Part shown: positions 17,149 to 17,567 of the stretch, one piece after another
How the letters are laid out: each line of letters starts with the position of its first letter
Position numbering within the stretch: position 1 is the first letter of the stretch
Assembly: GCA_036939755.1 (NCBI GenBank)
Contig: JALLAZ010000299.1
Span: 1-17,567, forward strand
DNA: 17,567 bases
Origin: Stephanodiscus triporus
Taxonomy: Eukaryota; Bacillariophyta; Thalassiosirophyceae; Thalassiosirales; Thalassiosiraceae
Direction: 5' to 3'
Position numbers and translations under genes: made by a program
The notes under the pieces: generated by a model
Database searches by the model: none
Seen by the model: only the letters and a program-made list of their open reading frames with translations
Told to the model about the DNA's origin: nothing

Positions 17149-17567
17149 TTAACACACGTGCCGGTACAGAGTCTGATGATGAGTCCTCAGAAGATGGTTG
17201 GTCATCGACGGCGGCTTCATTACCACCCAAGGACGTTGCTCAACATCATCACCAGCATCATCCAAAGACTCAGATGTAGCAGGAATTGTCAGGAATTCTT
17301 TTGCTAGCTGCGCCAGCTCAGGTGATTGAGACTCATTGGCTGCCCAGTATTTCAGCACATCATTAAAGTTTCCCTCGTTGTCTCTCATCTTCATTGATGC
17401 TGTAAGTTCGTAATTATCAAGCTGGTTTTTGCATCTGATTCGAATACTCTCCTCATTAGTGTTTCTTCCTAAAAGCATTCCCAAGTCACCATCATCGTCG
17501 GAGTGATCAAACAACCCCTCAAATGCAAAATCAATCCCATCACTGGCTCCAGTCCCTGTAGGTTTGT
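17149..17567 (-). mobile_element. hAT-family transposase, C-terminal dimerisation region (partial)
   Basis: The minus-strand frame is open from the window edge (read as ..GTGASDGIDFAFEGLFDHS..) to a TAA-type stop at 17149, so the gene is cut by the window. YWAANESQSPELAQLAKEFL followed by TIPATSES matches the hAT dimerisation domain (PF05699), usually WW..N...FP.L..LA.D.L.IPATS..SE. After IPATS the usual SERVFS.AG..V...R..L.P..V is only partly kept (SESLDDAGDDV, VMKPPSMTNHLL), so the copy may be old or divergent. An acidic stretch (SDDDGD) lies upstream of the domain, as in many hAT proteins. Activity cannot be judged from this part. Confidence 0.72.

Overview
The window looks like nuclear DNA of a diatom (Stramenopiles), possibly a centric, Thalassiosira-like species; the genus is a guess. 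The clues are short GTGAGT/GTAAGA..YAG introns, an ATAF plastid-import motif of the diatom type, SHAQKYF-class Myb repeats joined to a helicase-associated (HA) domain, Cys-rich CC..HF.W modules typical of diatom secreted proteins, and CG-rich trinucleotide low complexity that encodes Asp, Gly, Ser and Pro runs. No tRNA, rRNA, CRISPR array or bacterial operon was seen.

Layout: (i) 3-463, + strand, a short coiled-coil frame with an apparent frameshift, probably decayed. (ii) 707-2682, - strand, two exons, a probable plastid-targeted coiled-coil protein. (iii) 2860-4401, + strand, divergent from (ii) across 177 bp, two exons, an EF-hand fused to a GDT1/UPF0016 cation antiporter. (iv) 4448-4720, a weak decayed frame. 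(v) 5062-7934, - strand, three exons including a 38-nt microexon, a two-repeat Myb-like/HA-domain nuclear protein. (vi) 8666-14296, - strand, two exons, the main gene: a secreted mosaic protein of about 1818 residues. It has a signal peptide, a bacterial-type choice-of-anchor L domain, a Pro/Thr/Ser tandem-repeat stalk, eight SdrD-B-like beta-sandwich repeats arranged as a duplicated block of four, and four diatom-type Cys-rich modules. Its second exon is damaged in this assembly: 72 bases are exactly repeated on either side of a single N. (vii) From 14825 to the right edge the DNA is AT-richer and holds mobile-element debris: a retroelement relic, a second decayed frame, a long hairpin, a GCGAG-rich repeat cluster and the C-terminal end of a hAT transposase that runs out of the window.

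The genes do not form a pathway. The most notable locus is (vi), which appears to join adhesion and anchoring domains otherwise known mainly from bacteria to a diatom extracellular C-terminus. It is a good candidate for an extracellular-matrix or adhesive protein. Exon structures below were worked out by hand from splice consensus, reading phase and continuity of protein motifs.
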